A stretch of DNA of 64,000 nt from NCBI RefSeq assembly GCF_013283875.1, contig NZ_CP054139.1, forward strand, positions 5,146,001-5,210,000, given 5' to 3'. Both the position numbers and the translations under genes were made by a program. The notes beneath the pieces are model-generated. The model made no database searches and had not been told where the DNA came from. It worked only from the letters and a program-made list of their open reading frames with translations. Source of the stretch: Mucilaginibacter mali (GTDB lineage Bacteria > Bacteroidota > Bacteroidia > Sphingobacteriales > Sphingobacteriaceae). This document shows positions 60,740 to 64,000 of this stretch, piece after piece (position 1 is the first letter of the stretch; each line of letters begins with the position of its first letter).

Positions 60740-62536
60740 ATGCGCCTGATTAACTATTACCCTGCTTACAAGCTGCCGGCATTTAATACGCGTTGCGCAT
60801 GGATAATAGTTGTTTTTATTTTTGCCACCACACACTTGTTCGCGCAGCATGCGCCCCCATCTCCTTTTTCTGCGTTTAAATTCCTTAGTGATATCCCTGC
60901 AGATAAGCGGGTTGATAGCGCCACCGAGATCTATAAAAGCAAGTATCGCCGCTTAAACGAAGCAGTGCTGATGGCCGTGCTCGATAGCGTGCAGCAACTT
61001 GCCCAAAAATTGGATGATGAACCTTTAGAGGCCAGTGTTTACCTGATGCGGGCCGATTATTACTCGGTAAACAAAGGTTATAACCACCAAAGTATAGCGT
61101 ACCATCAAAAAGCCATCGATTATACCGCGGCACACTATATGCCGGTTGAAAACGCGGTATGCCTGCATAAAAAAGGCTTATACTATTTCACTTTTAACCA
61201 TAATATTGAAGCTTGCCGGTACTTTTTGCAGGGGATGGACAAATTCAGGCAAATTGGGTTTAGCCGCATCCCCAATATATCTACCTATATATTAGAGCAG
61301 GCCAAGTTTTATTATTCGCTTAAAGATTATGCCACCGCCGAACCGTTGCTGAAGTCGGCCCTGCAGTACCCTATCAACAATATCCGCACAAAAATTAATG
61401 TGGTAAATACCATCGGCCTTATTCACCGCGAGTTCGGCCGGTTTCCGCAGGCGATGGATTATTTTAATAAAGCGCTTAAAATAGCCCGGGCAAATAAAGA
61501 CAGCGCCTGGATAGGTATCATGACCGGCAATATCGGTTCGGTTTATTTTATGCAGGGGCAGTATGTCAAGGCTATACCCTACCTGGTTGCCGATTATAAG
61601 GCCTCGTTAAAATACGCCCAATTTTCAAACGCAGCGCAAACTTTGCTTCGCCTTAGCAACATTAGTGTTAATAGCAACCGTGTTAAAGACGCGGCCGCGC
61701 AACTGGATTCGGTAGAGATACTGATACACAAAAGCCCCGGCGAAGACGTACTGGCCCTATGGGTGGATGTTTACAAGCAAAGGGAAAAACTGTGTCAATT
61801 AACCGGTCAGTACCGCGATGCTGTTAATTACGCTGTTAAATATGAGACATTGAAAGACAGCCTTTCTAAACGTAACAGCATAGCCGCTATAGAGCGGGTT
61901 AAGCTAACCTGGGAGGCCGAAAAGTACCGCGGACAAATAGACCATTTACATACCCAGGCCGATGTAGAGGCGTTTAAGCGCAATGCCATGGTGTGTATAT
62001 TCTTTTTGCTATTGATCATCGTCTTGCTGCTGTTTAACCGCTACCGGCTAAATGCCCGGCGCGAACAGGAAATGCTGTTGCTGAGGAAGAAGCGCGTGGA
62101 TGAAAAACTAAAAAACGCCGCCGAAGCCCTGCAGGAGTATACCGAAAACATCAAACAAAACAACGCCCAGATAGAAAAGTACAAAGCCGAGATAGCTGCT
62201 TTTAAAACCCGGTCGACCACAGATAAAGCCGGCGCCGAGCACCTGGAGAAACTGATGCAGGCCCATATCATGACCGATGAGAGCTGGAGCGAATTTAAAA
62301 AGCTGTTTACCAAAGTGCACGCCGGTTTTTTTACCAGGTTACGGAATGATTACCCTTACCTTACCGATACCGACATGCGCCTGCTCTCGCTGGTAAAGCT
62401 GGGCCTCAACAATCGCGAAATGGCTAATATGCTGGGTATAACTATCGAGGGTATAAAAAAATCTAAACAACGCCTGCGTAAAAAGATGCAGTTACCATTT
62501 GATACAGATATCGAACAAACAGTCGCGCAATTGTAG
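60740..62536 (+). CDS. TPR sensor-regulator with one membrane helix and a C-terminal LuxR-like HTH
   Basis: A 598-residue protein. A signal/anchor (~18-36) leads to tetratricopeptide repeats (~60-400; e.g. LIHREFGRFPQAMDYFNKALK). One membrane helix (~418-434, AMVCIFFLLLIIVLLLF) and a coiled coil (~440-500) follow. The C-terminus DMRLLSLVKLGLNNREMANM with GITIEGIKKSKQRLR is a LuxR-type DNA-binding domain. Thus a periplasmic TPR sensor may be linked directly to a cytoplasmic DNA-binding tail, a layout known in Bacteroidota. Target genes are not known. No histidine-kinase module is present. An in-frame start nearby is possible. Confidence 0.8.
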   Translation: MRLINYYPAYKLPAFNTRCAWIIVVFIFATTHLFAQHAPPSPFSAFKFLSDIPADKRVDSATEIYKSKYRRLNEAVLMAVLDSVQQLAQKLDDEPLEASVYLMRADYYSVNKGYNHQSIAYHQKAIDYTAAHYMPVENAVCLHKKGLYYFTFNHNIEACRYFLQGMDKFRQIGFSRIPNISTYILEQAKFYYSLKDYATAEPLLKSALQYPINNIRTKINVVNTIGLIHREFGRFPQAMDYFNKALKIARANKDSAWIGIMTGNIGSVYFMQGQYVKAIPYLVADYKASLKYAQFSNAAQTLLRLSNISVNSNRVKDAAAQLDSVEILIHKSPGEDVLALWVDVYKQREKLCQLTGQYRDAVNYAVKYETLKDSLSKRNSIAAIERVKLTWEAEKYRGQIDHLHTQADVEAFKRNAMVCIFFLLLIIVLLLFNRYRLNARREQEMLLLRKKRVDEKLKNAAEALQEYTENIKQNNAQIEKYKAEIAAFKTRSTTDKAGAEHLEKLMQAHIMTDESWSEFKKLFTKVHAGFFTRLRNDYPYLTDTDMRLLSLVKLGLNNREMANMLGITIEGIKKSKQRLRKKMQLPFDTDIEQTVAQL

Positions 62537-62688
62537 TAGCTAAGGGTGTTCCTTTGTCCTTGTTTTGTCCACGTCCCGGTTTATAACTAATAGATAATTC
62601 CCGTTTAACTTTACAGTTACATTTATCACAAAAACAGCCGCGGGTATTTCGCATCGGTATGATGCATCCGCGGCACATCTGCTAAGGT

Positions 62689-63072
62689 ATGCCAAAGTTA
62701 AACATCTACATAGTTGAAGACGAGCCGCTTATATCGCGGATCCTGAAACAAACCGTGATGCGCCTGGGGCATAGCGTATGCGGTTCGGCCACATCCTATC
62801 ACGACGCGATAGACGGCCTAAGGCAGGCTGATGCCGACCTGATCATCACCGATATTATGCTTGAAGGAGATAAAACCGGGGTAGACCTGGCACATTACAT
62901 CAATGCGCATTTAAAAATCCCTTTCATTTTTCAATCTTCCGTTATCGACGAGGTAATTATTGATGCAGCGCTTAAAACAGGGCCTTTGATGTTTGTTCCT
63001 AAACCACTTGACAGGTACGCGTTATCAGATGCGATCTCAGCTACTTATGCTAAGGCGGTTGTGTATTCCTAA
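62689..63072 (+). CDS. Stand-alone receiver-domain response regulator
   Basis: A 127-residue receiver. E10 and D11 form the acidic pocket, D55 in LIITDIMLEG is the phosphorylation site, and the late FVPKPLD carries the conserved lysine. No output domain is present, so it may act by protein-protein contact or phosphotransfer. It lies 152 bp after the TPR-HTH gene. Confidence 0.88.
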   Translation: MPKLNIYIVEDEPLISRILKQTVMRLGHSVCGSATSYHDAIDGLRQADADLIITDIMLEGDKTGVDLAHYINAHLKIPFIFQSSVIDEVIIDAALKTGPLMFVPKPLDRYALSDAISATYAKAVVYS

Positions 63073-63178
63073 GCGTTGTCCACTATTTGTCCACCGGTTG
63101 TGGTTGTGTAACATTTACGCTTTGCCGTATATTTAACTATTGGATAATACAACCATTGGGAATATTCTAAAATAAAAA

Positions 63179-63391
63179 ATGGAAGCAAAAATCGAAAAAA
63201 GGAAATGCCCCAGGTGCGGCACAGGTATTCTGGAATACAGAACGCCCCGGGCCTTGTGGGTAAAAGTATTCTTATTCTGGCTTCCCATACGACGATACAA
63301 GTGCGGGACTTGCAATAAAAAAACACATGTTTACGGTCAGCCGAAAGCCAATAGCAGCGATGAGAACAGGGCGCGCTTAGAAGCCCTTTAG
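63179..63391 (+). CDS. Small zinc-ribbon protein
   Basis: A 70-residue protein with CPRCG (residues 10-14) and CGTCN (~42-46), a two-knuckle zinc ribbon. A hydrophobic stretch (WVKVFLFWLP) between them may contact the membrane. It has no known partner. It converges with the ComB-like gene, with 7 bp between. Confidence 0.65.
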   Translation: MEAKIEKRKCPRCGTGILEYRTPRALWVKVFLFWLPIRRYKCGTCNKKTHVYGQPKANSSDENRARLEAL

Positions 63392-63398
63392 CCGTAAA

Positions 63399-64000
63399 TT
63401 AAAGCGCCAGTTTTATTAGTTGATTCCCATCTAAAACAGGGATGGCTGTTGTTGTATCTATATTCAGGCAAAAGGCAATATCTTCTTCAATACCCAGTTG
63501 TTTCAGCCTTTCACTGTGCGATGTTTTCTTAAGATACTGTTTAATATCTTGCTTACCCAACTGGAATAAGTCGTTAGCGGCCAGGGCAGGATCATCCAAA
63601 CGATAACCATCGCCCTTTAATTGTTCGATCACCGCACCGGCAAACAGCGTATCCTCCAAATTAAAATTATACTTCCAGCCCGCGCAAACCAGCAGGATAT
63701 TCTCGTTAGTGGTCTTCAGCCAGTTACATAATGCGGTAAGATTAAGGAACGATCCGATAGCGATCTGCTTTGCCTTGCGCGAGAGGTACAGCGCCTGCGT
63801 ACCGTTGGTAGTGGTGAGTACAACGGTTTTTCCCGACACCTTTTCGGCGGTGTATGAAAATGGCGAGTTGCCGAAATCGAAGCCTTTTACCACCTCGCCA
63901 TTGCGCTCGGCAGCCAATAAATAATCCGGGTGCTTTTCCTTATAAGCCAGGCATTCCTCTACCTCCGCCACGGGGATAATAGCTTCGGCACCGTTTTCAA
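63399..64000 (-). CDS. comB: 2-phosphosulfolactate phosphatase-family (ComB-like) protein, 5' end cut by the window edge
   Basis: About 200 residues are visible. The frame stays open past 63971 to the window edge (ENGAEAIIPVAEVEEC...), so the start is outside. GFDFGNSPF, TTTNGTQALYL and LLVCAGWKYNFNLEDTLFAGAV are ComB-family blocks. In methanogens this enzyme makes sulfolactate for coenzyme M; its role in Bacteroidota is unclear. Confidence 0.82.
   Translation of the reverse strand, partial: ENGAEAIIPVAEVEECLAYKEKHPDYLLAAERNGEVVKGFDFGNSPFSYTAEKVSGKTVVLTTTNGTQALYLSRKAKQIAIGSFLNLTALCNWLKTTNENILLVCAGWKYNFNLEDTLFAGAVIEQLKGDGYRLDDPALAANDLFQLGKQDIKQYLKKTSHSERLKQLGIEEDIAFCLNIDTTTAIPVLDGNQLIKLAL

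Noticed and set aside
1..64000. CRISPR array
   Set aside because: No regularly spaced short direct repeats with unique spacers; the repeats present are palindromic and dispersed.
1..64000. tRNA or rRNA genes
   Set aside because: No cloverleaf with a CCA-ready acceptor stem or rRNA core sequence was recognised by reading; a tRNAscan run would settle it.
1..64000. Prophage or classic defence island
   Set aside because: Apart from the single IS there are no phage structural, integrase, restriction or toxin-antitoxin genes; Ku-LigD is a repair system.

Overview
The window is a stretch of a Bacteroidota chromosome, most likely Sphingobacteriaceae and Mucilaginibacter-like. The evidence is a SusC/SusD polysaccharide-utilisation locus (PUL), many secreted glycoside hydrolases, lipoproteins, promoters of the TTG-N19-21-TAnnTTTG type, few Shine-Dalgarno sites, a HYC_CC_PP-type protein, and palindromic dispersed repeats in most convergent gaps. 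The genus is inference; no rRNA or tRNA gene was seen.

Layout. 1-1860 is the 5' part of a secreted protein with WG-repeat-like and YARHG-like regions. 2070-3377 is an AhpC/AhpD-type peroxidase pair. 3561-8100 is a five-gene minus-strand operon for L-fucose: a GH29 fucosidase plus enzymes of the non-phosphorylative route (dehydrogenase, lactonase, 2-keto-3-deoxy-fuconate dehydrogenase, diketo-acid hydrolase). The L-fuconate dehydratase step is absent from the window. 9444-13060 holds a GapN-like aldehyde dehydrogenase and a sodium/solute symporter. 13092-14892 is an apparently complete IS1182-family element. 14968-18337 is a metal, probably copper, operon: HYC_CC_PP protein, HMA protein and two outer-membrane proteins, one His/Met-rich. 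18484-24274 holds housekeeping and single genes (metallo-hydrolase, YbaB, serine hydrolase, lipoprotein, LutB, DHFR-like, GNAT).

24424-39492 is the PUL on the minus strand: SusC, SusD, fasciclin-like lipoprotein, GH2, GH95, GH29-like, GH31 and an alginate-lyase-fold polysaccharide lyase. A perfect 38-bp palindrome separates the SusC/SusD/fasciclin genes from the enzymes, and a 25-bp inverted repeat precedes the lyase. UxuA (mannonate dehydratase) is divergent from susC. 41372-45750 has an SPFH protein and a Ku-LigD end-joining operon. 46855-47132 carries two MITE-like elements. 47197-50313 is a DUF1080 / GMC oxidoreductase / gluconate-dehydrogenase-subunit-3 cluster, a set linked with 3-keto-sugar chemistry. 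50520-56687 has a secreted hypothetical, an ankyrin protein, a VOC-family remnant, an OstA/LptA-like protein and TilS. 57347-63391 holds a DoxX-like membrane protein, a PAS histidine kinase, a HAD phosphatase, a TPR-HTH regulator, a lone receiver protein and a small zinc ribbon. The right edge cuts a ComB-like phosphatase.

How the genes fit together: the window is dominated by glycan capture, trimming (fucose, possibly L-galactose, beta-linked hexose or uronate) and oxidative sugar catabolism. The fucose route should yield pyruvate and L-lactate, and one lactate-oxidation subunit (LutB) is encoded about 13 kb away. The PUL has no adjacent regulator.
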